Source: Bacteroidota bacterium
Lineage (GTDB): Bacteria; Bacteroidota; Bacteroidia; AKYH767-A; OLB10
Length of the DNA stretch: 64,000 nt
Direction of reading: 5' to 3'
Assembly: GCA_016699635.1 (NCBI GenBank)
Contig: CP064983.1
Location: 2,604,001-2,668,000, forward strand
Shown here piece by piece: positions 1 to 9,726 of the stretch. Within the stretch, counting starts at the first letter, position 1, and each line of letters starts with the position of its first letter. Both the position numbers and the translations under genes were made by a program. The notes beneath the pieces are model-generated. The model ran no database searches, was not told where the DNA came from, and was given only the letters and a program-made list of their open reading frames with translations.

Positions 1-713
1 TGCCATCATCTCCAGGCGTTACATATAACTGGACAGCGCCCGGCACAGTAATAGGTAATGGTAACAGTTCGGTGAGTGTACAGTATGGTTCATTTACAAC
101 AGGCCAGTTGTGTGTAACAGCGAGCAACAGTTGTGGCACAAGTGCAGCAAGATGTACACCACTGAAGGGGGCACCAAACTCACCGATTGCATTAACAGCC
201 ATACCTGCAAGCTGGTGTGCCAATACACAGGGCATAGAGTTTACAGCAGACTTAGGTAACACAACAGGTTCTTATACATTATCATGGGGCTATCCATCAT
301 CACCAACGGCAAGTTATGTAGCAGGTGGAGGAAACTCCAATGCACTAACGTTGGATTGGGGCACAGGCAATGGCTCGGTAGTAGTAACAGCGACAAATAG
401 TTGCGGAGCAGGATCAAAAGCCTTTGCAGTGACTATAGGATGTAAGGAAGGTGAGATGGCAAAAGCCAATCAGTTAAATGTATATCCAAATCCAACAGCA
501 GGTGTGTTGAATGTAGAATACACAGCAGAGAAAGGTACAGCACAGGTAACGGTGCTTGACCTGAGTGGCCGTGTAGTAATGACACAGACACATGCCAATG
601 CAGCAGGACAAAACACATTACAACTAGACCTGAGCAAGGTTGCAAAAGGCGCGTACATGCTGAATGTACAAACCAATGGCAGCAACAATCAGGTGAGAGT
701 GGTAGTGGAGTGA
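1..713 (+). CDS. T9SS-sorted Ig/PKD-like repeat protein, 3' end (partial)
   Basis: The frame is open from base 3, so this is the C-terminal 236 or so residues of a larger protein that begins outside the window. Two repeat units can be seen, each closing with a VTA(S/T)NSCG motif and rich in Ser, Thr, Gly and paired Cys, as in Ig/PKD-like modules of Bacteroidota surface adhesins. The last 80 residues form a T9SS type A sorting domain: NVYPNPTAGVLNVEY, then a VLDLSGRVV strand and the terminal KGAYMLNVQT. By family knowledge the protein crosses the outer membrane through the type IX system and the tail is removed. The GTG at 72 is internal, not a start. Substrate or ligand unknown. Confidence 0.85.
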   Translation, partial: PSSPGVTYNWTAPGTVIGNGNSSVSVQYGSFTTGQLCVTASNSCGTSAARCTPLKGAPNSPIALTAIPASWCANTQGIEFTADLGNTTGSYTLSWGYPSSPTASYVAGGGNSNALTLDWGTGNGSVVVTATNSCGAGSKAFAVTIGCKEGEMAKANQLNVYPNPTAGVLNVEYTAEKGTAQVTVLDLSGRVVMTQTHANAAGQNTLQLDLSKVAKGAYMLNVQTNGSNNQVRVVVE

Positions 714-735
714 TTTTTGGTTAAATAAATTGCTA

Positions 736-770
736 AGGGGCAGTGCGAAAGCACTGCCCCTCTTGTTTTT
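736..770 (+). terminator. Rho-independent terminator
   Basis: A perfect 11-bp stem (736-746 with 751-761) is closed by a GAAA tetraloop and followed by CTTGTTTTT. It starts 23 bases after the stop of the T9SS protein. The T-tract lies only on the + side, so it serves that gene and not the convergent ksgA. Confidence 0.9.
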
Positions 771-809
771 GACATTCTGGTATAATACTATATCGCTTTT
801 ATACTCACT

Positions 810-1578
810 TTATGTAAAGAACCATTGTGTCAGTTCGTCAAACTGTGTCCAGTGAAGTTCTTCTGCTCTTTTACTTGCAAAAGGCATTTCACCTTTTTCA
901 TTCATTACTGAAGTGAGTTGCTTTAAAGCATTTTTTAGGGTTTTACGCCTTTGATTAAATGCACTTTTCACCACTCTTCTGAAATCTGATTCTTTGCTAA
1001 CTATTTTCTTAGTTCTGTTTAATTTAAGTCTGATTACTCCTGATTTTACCTTTGGAGGAGGATTAAAAACATCAGGTTCTACTGTAAATAAATATTCGCA
1101 ATCATAACACGATTGAAGCAATACACTTTGTATTCCATAAGCTTTTTTCCCCGGAACAGAGCAAATACGCTCCGCAACTTCCTTTTGAAACATACCCACT
1201 ACTTCAGGTATTAGGTTTTTATGTTCATATACCTTAAAAAGTATTTGTGTTGAAATATTATAAGGAAAGTTTCCAATTATAGCAGTTGGTGAAGTGATAA
1301 TATTATTTAAATCAGCATGTAAAAAAATCATCTTTTAGTAATTTGAATTTACTGTTGTCAAAATGATGTTTGATATATTCCACAGAGTCCTCATCTATTT
1401 CAATTAAGGTTAACTTTCCGGCAAAACGATTAATTAACTCTTCCGTTAGTACACCCATCCCCGGACCAATTTCAATAACATGATCATATTGAGTTGATGT
1501 AAGTGAATCTACAATAGTGTTTGCAATGTTCTTGTCTGTTAAAAAATGCTGACCAAGATGTTTTTTGGGTTTAACCAT
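810..1578 (-). CDS. ksgA: 16S rRNA dimethyladenosine transferase KsgA/RsmA (frameshifted)
   Basis: It dimethylates two adjacent adenines near the 3' end of 16S rRNA during 30S assembly, using SAM. The N-terminal part has the family opening KKHLGQHFL and the SAM loop EIGPGMGVLTEEL. The C-terminal part has the catalytic motif IGNFPYNIS and the helical tail with FNQRRKTLKNAL. The halves are in different frames: removing one A from the A7 run at 1321-1327 joins them as KDDFLHADLNNI, giving about 256 residues, normal for the family. The ATG at 1576-1578 directly precedes VKPKKHLG and is preferred over the TTG two codons upstream. The break is almost certainly a consensus error, because the gene is widely conserved and both halves are otherwise perfect. 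Confidence 0.93.
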
Positions 1579-1690
1579 GTTCAAAGTATTCTGATTTGCA
1601 AAAATGCAAATTTGATTTGTTTTCTCATTTACATAAAGGGAATGTTATTCAGGATTTAGATGTTTTCAGTGTAACCAATTGCCTAATTTT

Positions 1691-1698
1691 TATTTTTG
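1691..1698 (+). promoter_or_regulatory. TAnnTTTG -7 box before the LytTR regulator
   Basis: TATTTTTG followed by CA, 20 bases before the GTG start at 1719. It matches the Bacteroidota primary sigma factor -7 consensus TAnnTTTG. No clear -33 TTTG at the expected spacing. Confidence 0.45.
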
Positions 1699-1718
1699 CA
1701 TAAAAGATTTTAATTGTT

Positions 1719-2471
1719 GTGAAGTTAACCTCACTAATTATTGAAGATGATGCCATGCAGGCAGCAAGTCTGAAGAAAATGGTTGAGGCTGTGTGCCCCG
1801 AAATTTCTGTTTTAGATATCTGCTTTACCGTACCACAGGCTGAAGTGGCAATCAGAAAAATGAAGCCTCAGTTTGTTTTTAGACATTATGATGGAGCCTT
1901 TACCGGATTTGATTTATTAAATCGTTTTGATGAAATAGATTTTGAAGTAATTTTCACAACTACCTATCAGGATTTTGCATACAAAGCAATTAAAATTTCT
2001 GCAGTTGATTTTCTTCTCAAGCCATTTGGCGAAGAAGAAATTAAACTTGCTGTCAAAAAGTTAAAAGAAAGAATTACATCTAAACAAACTTTGGAGTACC
2101 TGAATTTGCTCAAGCAAAATATTCAGAAAAAACCGGAAGCTATGCAGGTGGCTATTCCTGTTCTTACCGGGTACAGATTTGTTGAAGTTAGTCAGATTTT
2201 GTATGTTGAGAGTAGTGGAAAGTTTAATCAGGTTTTTTTGATAAACGGAGATGATTTTGTCAGTACCATAACGTTGTCAGAAATAGAAAAAATGGTGTCT
2301 GATATTATGTTTTTCCGATCGGCAAAACACATTATCGTGAACTTATCTTATGTAAATGAGTATTTAAAAAATCAGGAAAAAATTATTTTGAAGAATGGCA
2401 AATCAGTTCCTCTTTCACGTTTGAGAAAGAGTATGTTTTTAGCTGCGGTTTCCCGTTATCAGAATTCCTAA
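1719..2471 (+). CDS. LytR/AlgR-family response regulator (REC + LytTR)
   Basis: Two-domain transcription regulator of 250 residues: a CheY-like receiver (about 1-125) and a LytTR DNA-binding domain (about 145-245). The receiver keeps the acidic pair in LIIEDD and the lysine in DFLLKPF. However, the expected VFLDI phosphorylation strand reads VFRHYDGAF, with no aspartate in place. The DNA carries TTAGACATT (Leu-Asp-Ile) in another frame, between a T5 run at 1876-1880 and CCTTTACC at 1897-1904; compensating indels in those runs give FVLDIMMEPFTGFDLL. I infer a normal phosphorylatable regulator. GTG start. No histidine kinase gene is adjacent. The 3' end overlaps the convergent next gene by 4 bases. 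Confidence 0.85.
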   Translation: MKLTSLIIEDDAMQAASLKKMVEAVCPEISVLDICFTVPQAEVAIRKMKPQFVFRHYDGAFTGFDLLNRFDEIDFEVIFTTTYQDFAYKAIKISAVDFLLKPFGEEEIKLAVKKLKERITSKQTLEYLNLLKQNIQKKPEAMQVAIPVLTGYRFVEVSQILYVESSGKFNQVFLINGDDFVSTITLSEIEKMVSDIMFFRSAKHIIVNLSYVNEYLKNQEKIILKNGKSVPLSRLRKSMFLAAVSRYQNS

Positions 2472-3733
2472 AATCCGTTAATTTTATTGTTGTTGATTAC
2501 GCCTATTACTTTTCCCGTAAATTCAGTGTCATTAAAAGGCGTGTTCTTTGATTTTGAAACCATTTCCTTCTCTGAAAAAATCCAGTTTTTTTCCGGATGA
2601 TAAACAGTCATGTTTGCAACCTCACCGTCTTCAAATAGCGGCAAATTAATATTTAAAACTTTACGAGGATTACCTGATAATACATGGAAAAGTGTTTCTG
2701 CATCAAGTTGTCCTTTAAATGCTGTGCTTAATGTTGCAAATGCTGTTTCAGCAGAAGAGATGCCATGTGCTGCATAATCATATTCGCAGTTTTTTACTTC
2801 AATATCCTGAGGAGAATGGTCACTGCTTACACAATCAATTACACCATCTGTAATTCCTTTTTTTAATGCCTGAATGTCTGCACGGCTTCGTAATACAGGT
2901 TTTACTTTGTATTTGCTGTCAAAAGTTTCTACTAAAGTTTCGTCTAACATTAAGTTATGTGCATATACTTCGGCAGTAATTTTTATTCCTTTTGACTTTG
3001 CATTACGAATCTGCAACACACTGCCTGCAGTGCTTATACCACTAATGTGTACAGCTATGTCAGTATATTCTGCAATTCGTATGATTCTATTCAGCCCTAT
3101 TTCTTCAGCCACAGCCGGACAACCTTTCATTCCTGTTCGTACACTGCTGGGGCTTTCATTAATCAGATAGTTGTTGCATAAAGAAGGTTCGTCAGCATAC
3201 GAAATAATTCTTGCACCAAATGTGTTACTATACTGTAATGCCCTAACAAGCATTCCCGGGTCGTTAACTTTTTTATCATCTGTAAAGGCAATAGCTCCGG
3301 AAACATACATCTCATAAAGTTCTGCCATGTCAAGACCTTTTCTATCTGCCGTCATACATCCTGCAACATGTACATTAACCAAACTGTTTCGGCATTTGTT
3401 CAACACAAATTCAATATCACTTTTTGATTGTAATGGATATAATGTTGATGGCATTAATAAAACTTCAGTAAATCCGCCTGCAGCAGCAGCCTTCGTTCCA
3501 CTGATAAGGTCTTCCTTATGCTCTTCACCGGGCTCCCTGAAATTTGCTCTCATATCAAACCATCCGGGCATTACAAAGCAACCTTTCAGATCAAGTTCTT
3601 TTATTCCATCGTCATTATTAGCATTTGTTGTTATACTTTTAATTTTCCCGTTGACAATAACAATATCACGTGTCTTTTGATGGTGTGAAGTTCCCGGGTT
3701 AATAATCCTTACCGATTTTAAGATTATATCCAT
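2468..3733 (-). CDS. Dihydroorotase-like amidohydrolase lacking metal ligands
   Basis: The 421 residues align along their length with class I dihydroorotase: N-terminal beta-sandwich strands, GWFDMRANFREPG, GFTEVLLMP, AFTDDKK and CVSSDHSPQD. The ligand pattern is degenerate. The HxH after strand 1 is Arg62-Ala63-Asn64, the later His of HSED is Tyr (SYADEP), and the His of the HVST segment is missing (HISGISTAG). Only the last Asp (SSDH) remains. A RAN-type branch of this family is common in Bacteroidota and is annotated as dihydroorotase. On residue grounds it should not bind the usual two-zinc centre, so its role may be structural, like non-catalytic PyrC' that supports aspartate carbamoyltransferase. 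It starts 4 bases after the BatA-domain gene, in one operon. Confidence 0.85.
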   Translation of the reverse strand: MDIILKSVRIINPGTSHHQKTRDIVIVNGKIKSITTNANNDDGIKELDLKGCFVMPGWFDMRANFREPGEEHKEDLISGTKAAAAGGFTEVLLMPSTLYPLQSKSDIEFVLNKCRNSLVNVHVAGCMTADRKGLDMAELYEMYVSGAIAFTDDKKVNDPGMLVRALQYSNTFGARIISYADEPSLCNNYLINESPSSVRTGMKGCPAVAEEIGLNRIIRIAEYTDIAVHISGISTAGSVLQIRNAKSKGIKITAEVYAHNLMLDETLVETFDSKYKVKPVLRSRADIQALKKGITDGVIDCVSSDHSPQDIEVKNCEYDYAAHGISSAETAFATLSTAFKGQLDAETLFHVLSGNPRKVLNINLPLFEDGEVANMTVYHPEKNWIFSEKEMVSKSKNTPFNDTEFTGKVIGVINNNKINGF

Positions 3734-3737
3734 GGTT

Positions 3738-5792
3738 TTAATTTTTAAGTGTTACCATTTTTCTGTCACTGCGAAGTAATAATGTTTCTGCTATTAAAAA
3801 AGCAATGTTGCCAATATACAATATTTCCAGAGTGAAATACCTGAAGAATATTGTTTAACAAATTTTGTGAGGCCGCTACCTGTAGGATTAACCACTTCTA
3901 CCGATTTGAATTTGCCATTGCCATAAACACTCCTTAACTCATCATCACTGAAAGCTTTCAGATTAGATTCTTTTCTGTTGTAATTTAATGCAATTATTGA
4001 AAGTGTGCTGTCGTTTGAATTTTTCAGCTGATAAAAGCCTGCCTGTTCAATACCGGTTAGATTGATTAGTGTTCCATCATTTGTAGTTTTAAATTCAGGA
4101 ATAATATCTGTCTTTGTATCACTGTTAATTAAATGTAACACATCGTTTGTTTGCAATGACGATGGTATTTTAATGTCACTATTGTTTCCGATAAACAGAG
4201 TAGGCTGTGAAGATGGGACACTTAGTAATAAGGTTTTAAAAGTACAGGTGCAAATAATGCATGTGTAACAAAAGTTCCTGCAGCAGGTTGTGCTGCTGAA
4301 GTAAACTGATAAACATTGCCGGATTTTCGATGGTAATAATTCAAAAACGAAAGGCCGCCCTGCAATTGCATTAATACATTTTTTCCTGACCTTAGTGATG
4401 ATACTGTTTCATAACTCTGTTTTACTTCAGGCAAACTCATTCTGTCATCTGTCTTCTCAAACATATCCTGAAACAATGGATTGTCAAAGTCAAGTTTGGC
4501 AACACCAATACTGCTACTGCTTAAACTACTGTAATTTTCTACATTCAGTTTTCCCAAAAGATTTTCATAGCCATTGGGTGTAATATTTGAATCTGGAAAA
4601 ATTATTAGTGTACCACCTAAGTCAACAAAACGTGCAAGTTCATCACTCATTCCGGATGAGATGTCTTTAAGGTCAGTAAGAATTACTGCATTGCATTTTT
4701 TCAGCATAGCATAATCAACAGCGTTTTGTGTGCTGAATTTGTAATCTGCCAAACTGTTATTAGCTAAGAGTTTGTCTATGAAAATGTTTTTACTGCTTCC
4801 AATATGATAAACAGGAATTTTGTCTGCAATCCGAAAAGATAGAAAATAGGTGTCATCAAAAGTAATCGGGTTATCGTCAATTTCAGCCTTTGCCAATTGC
4901 CATCCCGGTTGTGTAATGGTGAAGTTCATTTTAACGGTAGCATCCGTTCCTGCATTTACTTTTACTGATGCAACTGTTTTTTGTGAGTTGTTAATATAAA
5001 ATCTCACAGGCACTTCGGCATCTTCGTCACCATAGTTTCTGACTTTAACATTCAACTCAGATGGCGTGTTAAGCTGAATTACCGGAGCACTTAGCCAGCA
5101 GGAATCAATAGCAATGTTTTTGACTTCTTCAGCATTTGTTTTTAATAAATTCAGTTTTAAGAGACTATCATTGACACCCGGTTGAACATCAAAGAAGTTT
5201 TTTTGGAAGTCAGAAATAATAAATGAGGAACGATTGTCAGAGTTTGATTTTTTTAATGCGTCAGTCTGACGAATTAATACTTCATTGATGTTACGACTTT
5301 GTGGATTAATTTTAATGCGATCTGTTAATTCAAGTAGTTCATCACGGTCAATGAGTCGTTGTTGCTCACCTTTAAATTCATTTGTCAGTAACTGAAACTT
5401 TGTTGATGATGGGAGTGAAGTTGCAATGGTTCTGCATTTATCTTTTGCCTCATCAAGTAAGGAGCCTTCTTTTCCGGAAAGATTCATGCTAAAAGAATTA
5501 TCAATATAAATACTGACAGTTTGCTGCCCTGATGATTCTGTTGACTTTGTCGGAACAAAAGGTTGTGCAAAAGCAAGAATCAGAAAAGCTAATGCCAAAA
5601 GTCGCATTAGCAATACAAGCAGGTGCTTTAATTTAGAGTGCGATTGTGTTTGTTCTTTTATTTCTTTAAGAAAGCGCACATTGGTAAATTCAATTTTTTG
5701 AATCTCCTGAAATTAAACAGATGTATAATGATAGGAATAGAAAGTGCTGCCAGAAACCAAAGAAAAAACGGATAAACGAAATGTATTGGCAT
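3738..5792 (-). CDS. BatA N-terminal domain membrane protein (three frameshifts)
   Basis: A roughly 680-residue membrane protein of the BatA/aerotolerance N-terminal family. The ATG at 5790-5792 opens MPIHFVYPFFLWF, a first membrane helix, followed by the phylum-typical HLFNFRRFKK turn and a second helix (LLALAFLILAFAQP). A vWA-like region follows (IYIDNSFSMN), then a periplasmic domain and a last helix (SLWKYCILATLLF). Three lost bases break it: the T6 run at 5694-5699 (restores FKKIEFTNVRFLKE), the T4 run at 4234-4237 (restores LLKTLLLSVPSSQPTLF) and the A6 run at 3795-3800 (restores LFLIAETLLLRSDRKM). The role is unknown; the pairing with the dihydroorotase-like gene is seen elsewhere in Bacteroidota. 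Confidence 0.85.
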
Positions 5793-5873
5793 TTTTTATT
5801 GAGGAACGCCACAAATATACTTAAATATGCACCATTTTAGTTAAAGTTATGTGAGTAATTAAATTAATGCAAT

Positions 5874-5881
5874 TATTTTTG
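5874..5881 (+). promoter_or_regulatory. TAnnTTTG -7 box before rnhB
   Basis: TATTTTTG followed by C, only 7 bases before the rnhB ATG at 5889, so the transcript would be almost leaderless. Confidence 0.45.
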
Positions 5882-5888
5882 CTCAGAG

Positions 5889-6494
5889 ATGCTTAAATCA
5901 TATTTTTCTGATGATGTCGAAGCCGGTATAGACGAAGCCGGAAGAGGTTGTCTGGCAGGCCCTGTTTTTGCTGCTGCTGTAATTCTCCCTCGTAATTTCA
6001 GGAACGCTGAGTTAAATGACTCAAAAAAACTTTCTGCTTTGCAAAGAGATAATTTACGTTTAGTCATTGAAAAAGAGGCTTTGGCATGGGCTGTTGCATT
6101 TTGCACTCATACCGAGATTGATAAAATTAATATTTTACAGGCAACATATAAAGCAATGCATAAGGCAATAGCAGAGTTGAAGGTGTTTCCTGAAAGGTTA
6201 CTTATTGATGGCAACAGGTTTAAAAAATTTAAGTCCGTACCTCATCATTGTATTGTTAAAGGTGATGGTCTGTTTGCCTCCATTGCTGCTGCATCGGTAC
6301 TTGCAAAAACACATCGTGATGAATATATGTTAAATCTGCATCAGAAGTACCCTGTATATAGTTGGGATAAAAATAAAGCCTATGCTACAGCAGTTCATGT
6401 TGAAGCAATAAAAAAATACGGCTTATCATCATATCATCGAAAATCGTTTCAACTTAAATCATTACAACCCCAATTGATTTTTCCTGAAAATTGA
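5889..6494 (+). CDS. rnhB: Ribonuclease HII
   Basis: It cuts the RNA strand of RNA-DNA hybrids and removes single ribonucleotides from DNA. The 201 residues are intact and of normal length. The signature GIDEAGRG supplies Asp15 and Glu16; Asp107 (LLIDGNRF) and Asp126 (KGDG) complete the metal-binding set, followed by SIAAASVLAKTHRD. The ATG at 5889 lies 7 bases after a TAnnTTTG box. It is divergent from the BatA-domain gene, and its 3' end is 11 bases from the convergent HD gene. Confidence 0.96.
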   Translation: MLKSYFSDDVEAGIDEAGRGCLAGPVFAAAVILPRNFRNAELNDSKKLSALQRDNLRLVIEKEALAWAVAFCTHTEIDKINILQATYKAMHKAIAELKVFPERLLIDGNRFKKFKSVPHHCIVKGDGLFASIAAASVLAKTHRDEYMLNLHQKYPVYSWDKNKAYATAVHVEAIKKYGLSSYHRKSFQLKSLQPQLIFPEN

Positions 6495-6505
6495 AATAGT
6501 TTTTT

Positions 6506-7731
6506 CTAAAGACAACCGGAGTCAACACAAAGATAGTGTTTCACAACAGGTTTACTAAGTGCTGAAATACTCAGATTGTCCGAAGCATCAGCAATATCTT
6601 TAATTACATTATCCTTGAAAAGTATATGTATGTTTTCTTGACTAGTTGTATATGCACTGTTTTCGATTTTCCCTGTAAAAACAAGACTTGAAGCTTCTTC
6701 CTCTGTAATGTTGAAGGCTTTTACGGCTTTCTTTAAATAAGTATCTGTTTCTTGCTGAGTAAATGGTTTCTCTTGTAATTTTATTTTAAAAAGATTTCTG
6801 TCAATTAACCCTTTACATAGATGAGATAAAAGAAAATCATCATGATGCATCCATTCTTTAATGCTGGTAAAAATGTCAAAGTCATCAAGTTGACAGAATT
6901 CGTCTATTAGTTGTGGTTGTTTTTTAAAATCTTCGGCAGTAAAATTATTTTTAAGAAATATTTTAAATGATTTTGTCCCGAATAAGTCATGTCCTTTTGT
7001 GGTAAGAAAGCGTGCCCTTTTTAAAGTGTTGATGAGTTGATTTTCGGCAGCAAGAACAGTTTTATGTAAATAAACCTGCCAATACATTAGTCTTCTTGCA
7101 ACAATAAATTTTTCTACTGAGTAAATTCCTTTTGCATCAATAACAAGTTTGTCATCAAATACATTGAGCATTTTTAAAATTCTTTCGCTACTGATAATAC
7201 CTTCAGAAACACCTGTAAAAAAACTATCGCGTGCTAAGTAATCCAAACGATCCATGTCCAACTGGCTGCTGACTAACTGATGCAGAAATTTTTTTGGGTA
7301 AACATTTTTGAAAATTTCAATTGCCATTTTCAATGCTCCACCTAAAGTTTCATTGATTTTCTCCATTATCATCATCGAAATGTCTTCGTGCTTCAAATGT
7401 GAAACGAGTGTGTGTTCTAAAGCATGAGAAAATGGGTATGCCCGATGTCATGAAGTAGGATAGCTGCACTCACGGCTTCTTCTTCAGTAGCAGTAATTTC
7501 ATGACCTTTGTTTCTTAAAGTCTCAATAGCAATTTGTGTAATATGCATTGCACCAATAGCATGGTGAAATCGTGTGTGCATTGCGCCCGGATAGACATAT
7601 TGTGCAAGCCCCAACTGCCTGATTCGCCTTAACCTTTGAAAGTATGGATGCTCTATCAGGTCGAAAATAAATTCGGAAGGAATGGTTATAAAACCATAAA
7701 CGGGATCGTTAATTATTTTTTTCTTATTCAC
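6506..7731 (-). CDS. HD-superfamily phosphohydrolase, dNTPase/SAMHD1-like (frameshifted)
   Basis: About 408 residues related to COG1078 HD-domain proteins, the superfamily of dNTP triphosphohydrolases and SAMHD1. The N-terminal part has DPVYGFI, the first metal ligands in TRFHHAIGAMH and the HD pair in LLHDIGH. The C-terminal part has LDMDRLDYLARDS and FFTGVSEG with the last Asp. Between them two indels (around 7420-7435 and in the GT repeat at 7407-7414) break the frame; restoring them gives GHTPFSHALEHTLVSHLKHED, a standard segment. The substrate is not determinable from the sequence. A TAnnTTTG box lies 18 bases upstream of the ATG. Confidence 0.87.
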
Positions 7732-7749
7732 TGTTTATCGGAGAAACAA

Positions 7750-7757
7750 CAAAAGTA
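7750..7757 (-). promoter_or_regulatory. TAnnTTTG -7 box before the HD gene
   Basis: On the minus strand it reads TACTTTTG, 18 bases before the start codon at 7729-7731. It fits the Bacteroidota -7 consensus. Confidence 0.45.
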
Positions 7758-7789
7758 AATAATAGTACTGTAGGTTATGTGTTGTGAAA

Positions 7790-8370
7790 TTATAGTGACC
7801 CGTTAAACAATGCATCAATAGCACTCAGGTTAGAAACAAAGCCCATTTTTTCTGAAAATACCTGAGGATAGGAGTAGATGTTTAAATCAGAAATTTGTTT
7901 TTCTGATTTTGCATCAGAGATATAGCGAAAATCATTTTCATAACTTGCCTGAAAAGAAGTGGTAAAATTCATTGCCATTTTTTTCTTTTTAGCTTTCAAA
8001 ATGAATAACAAAATTTTTGTGTTTAGGTCTATTAATAGTTGATGGTTGCCAAATATGATGGATTCTAATTCGTCTTTATAAAATTCAAACAAGGCACTTC
8101 TGTTATATGCAGTAGTTAAGCTGCGCCAATGTTGCTGTTTCCATTTGCCATCAATAATTTCAATTTTACTTATTGGAGTTTTACATGATTTTGCTTTATT
8201 GGAACCGTTAGCATTTGTATGCCATTTTAGGTAAGTATATGACAACGATTTCTGTTCGTTTGATGTGGAAAATGTTCATGCTTCTCGATAATTATCTCAT
8301 CGAACTGAAGAAGATGTTTTATGTATTCCAGCGAAGGAAAATATGCTGTTGAAAATACAGCAACAGACAT
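7790..8370 (-). CDS. WbqC-like family protein (frameshifted)
   Basis: The start codon at 8368-8370 overlaps the lepB stop as TAATG, so translation is probably coupled. The N-terminal part reads STAYFPSLEYIKHLL, EIIIEKHEHF and QTNRNRCHIL, then NGIQMLTVPIKQNHVK. The C-terminal part has WKQQHWRSLTTAYNRS, FEFYKDELE and the terminal LSAIDALFNGS. All are hallmarks of WbqC-like proteins. The restored length is about 193 residues. The frame breaks twice: a stop just after NRCHIL, and a missing A in the A-run near 8190 (restores HVKTPISKIEI). WbqC is named from O-antigen loci and its activity is uncertain. The adjacency to lepB is common in Bacteroidota. Confidence 0.8.
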
Positions 8371-9476
8371 TAATGAATAAAGTTAAATAAACGACCCCAG
8401 CGGATTTTATCGAAGAAAGTGCCATTGGTGTTCCAGCTAAGCCAGATAAACACAGCTTTGCCTACAATATGATCTTCCGGAACAAATCCCCAGAAGCGAG
8501 AATCGGCACTGTTGTGTCTGTTGTCACCCATCATCCAATAATAATCTTGCTTGAATGTATAAGTTGTAGTTGGTGTTCCGTTAATAATAAATTGATTTCC
8601 TTTTATGACTAAAGTGTTATTTTCAAATTCAACAATGCAGCGCTGATAAAACGGAAGGTTTGCTTCTGTTAAAGTAATGGTGCTTCCTGCTTTCGGAATC
8701 CAAATCGGACCATAGTTGTCAATATTCCAGTTGTAGCGCGAATCAAAAGGAAACAGTTTTTGAAACTGACTTGGTGCACCGGGTAGTTGGTTATATAATT
8801 CAACACTTTTTATGAATGGTAGTTTCTTCAATTCATCAGCAATTTCATGAGTCAATGTAAACTGATAAATTCCATTTCCAAGATTAGCACCTTCATAAAT
8901 ATTATATTTTTCTAATGTTTTTGGATTGATAGTGTTGCCATCAGTAATAACGGTGTAAGTCATTTGTCCATGCTCAGGTAGTGGAACGGCTTTATTATTT
9001 ATATACAAAAGTCCATCTATAATTTTTAAACTGTCACCTGGAATTCCAACACATCTTTTTATGTAATGCGTCTTTTTGTCAATAGGTCTTTTCAAATCAT
9101 CGTCAGGATAAAATACATTTCCAGGATAGTTAAAAACAACAACGTCATTGTTTTTGATATTGCCGAATCCCGGCAGACGATGGTAACCCCACTTCACAGC
9201 ATCACTGTACGATTTTCCACCCACAATTGGCAACTCCTGATGTACAAAAGGAAAAGAAAGTGGAGTCATAGGTGTTCTTGCGCCATAACTAACCTTGCTC
9301 ACAAAAAGAAAATCGCCCACCAACAACGATTTCTCCATTGATGGTGTTGGTATAGTGAAAGCTTCGATTAAAAAAGTTCTGATTATAGTTGCAGCTACAA
9401 CAGCAAAAACCAATGCATCAATCCACTCGCGGGTTTTACTTTTACGTCCACTGCTTTTCCAAAATTTCCAGTTCAT
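8370..9476 (-). CDS. lepB: Signal peptidase I
   Basis: Membrane serine protease that removes signal peptides from secreted proteins. The N-terminal anchor is at about 20-38 (ALVFAVVAATIIRTF). The catalytic Ser46 lies in TPSMEKSLLVGD and the general-base Lys140 in YIKRCVGIPGD. Box E is MMGDNRHNSADSRFWG, followed by VPEDHIVGKA. At 368 residues it is longer than the E. coli enzyme because of an insert between the Lys box and box E (about 155-300), usual in this phylum. The gene is intact and is followed by the coupled WbqC-like gene. Confidence 0.95.
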   Translation of the reverse strand: MNWKFWKSSGRKSKTREWIDALVFAVVAATIIRTFLIEAFTIPTPSMEKSLLVGDFLFVSKVSYGARTPMTPLSFPFVHQELPIVGGKSYSDAVKWGYHRLPGFGNIKNNDVVVFNYPGNVFYPDDDLKRPIDKKTHYIKRCVGIPGDSLKIIDGLLYINNKAVPLPEHGQMTYTVITDGNTINPKTLEKYNIYEGANLGNGIYQFTLTHEIADELKKLPFIKSVELYNQLPGAPSQFQKLFPFDSRYNWNIDNYGPIWIPKAGSTITLTEANLPFYQRCIVEFENNTLVIKGNQFIINGTPTTTYTFKQDYYWMMGDNRHNSADSRFWGFVPEDHIVGKAVFIWLSWNTNGTFFDKIRWGRLFNFIH

Positions 9477-9726
9477 TTGTAACAGGTTATATTTATTCCG
9501 GGACGAAAATAAGATTCCTTTAATAATAAATCCGAAGATTTACACTGCAATTTCAACCGGTTTTTAAGACTTCATCACATAGTCACAAAAAGTCATTTAG
9601 ACATCAATTTCCCTCTATGATAGCTTAACTGGTATAATATTGTTAATACTGTTTGTTGAAAAGTACATAAAGTACAAAGGAAACCTGCATACTTAATCAT
9701 GTTTCTTTGCCCGAAAGTGTTAGAAT

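Noticed and set aside
433..688. Open frames on the minus strand opposite the T9SS adhesin end
   Set aside because: They lie wholly within a clearly coding region with a recognised sorting domain and show no family signal.
1593..1608. TTTGCA-AAAA-TGCAAA palindrome upstream of ksgA as an operator
   Set aside because: Only 6 bp per arm in AT-rich DNA and no second copy noticed; not enough to claim a site.
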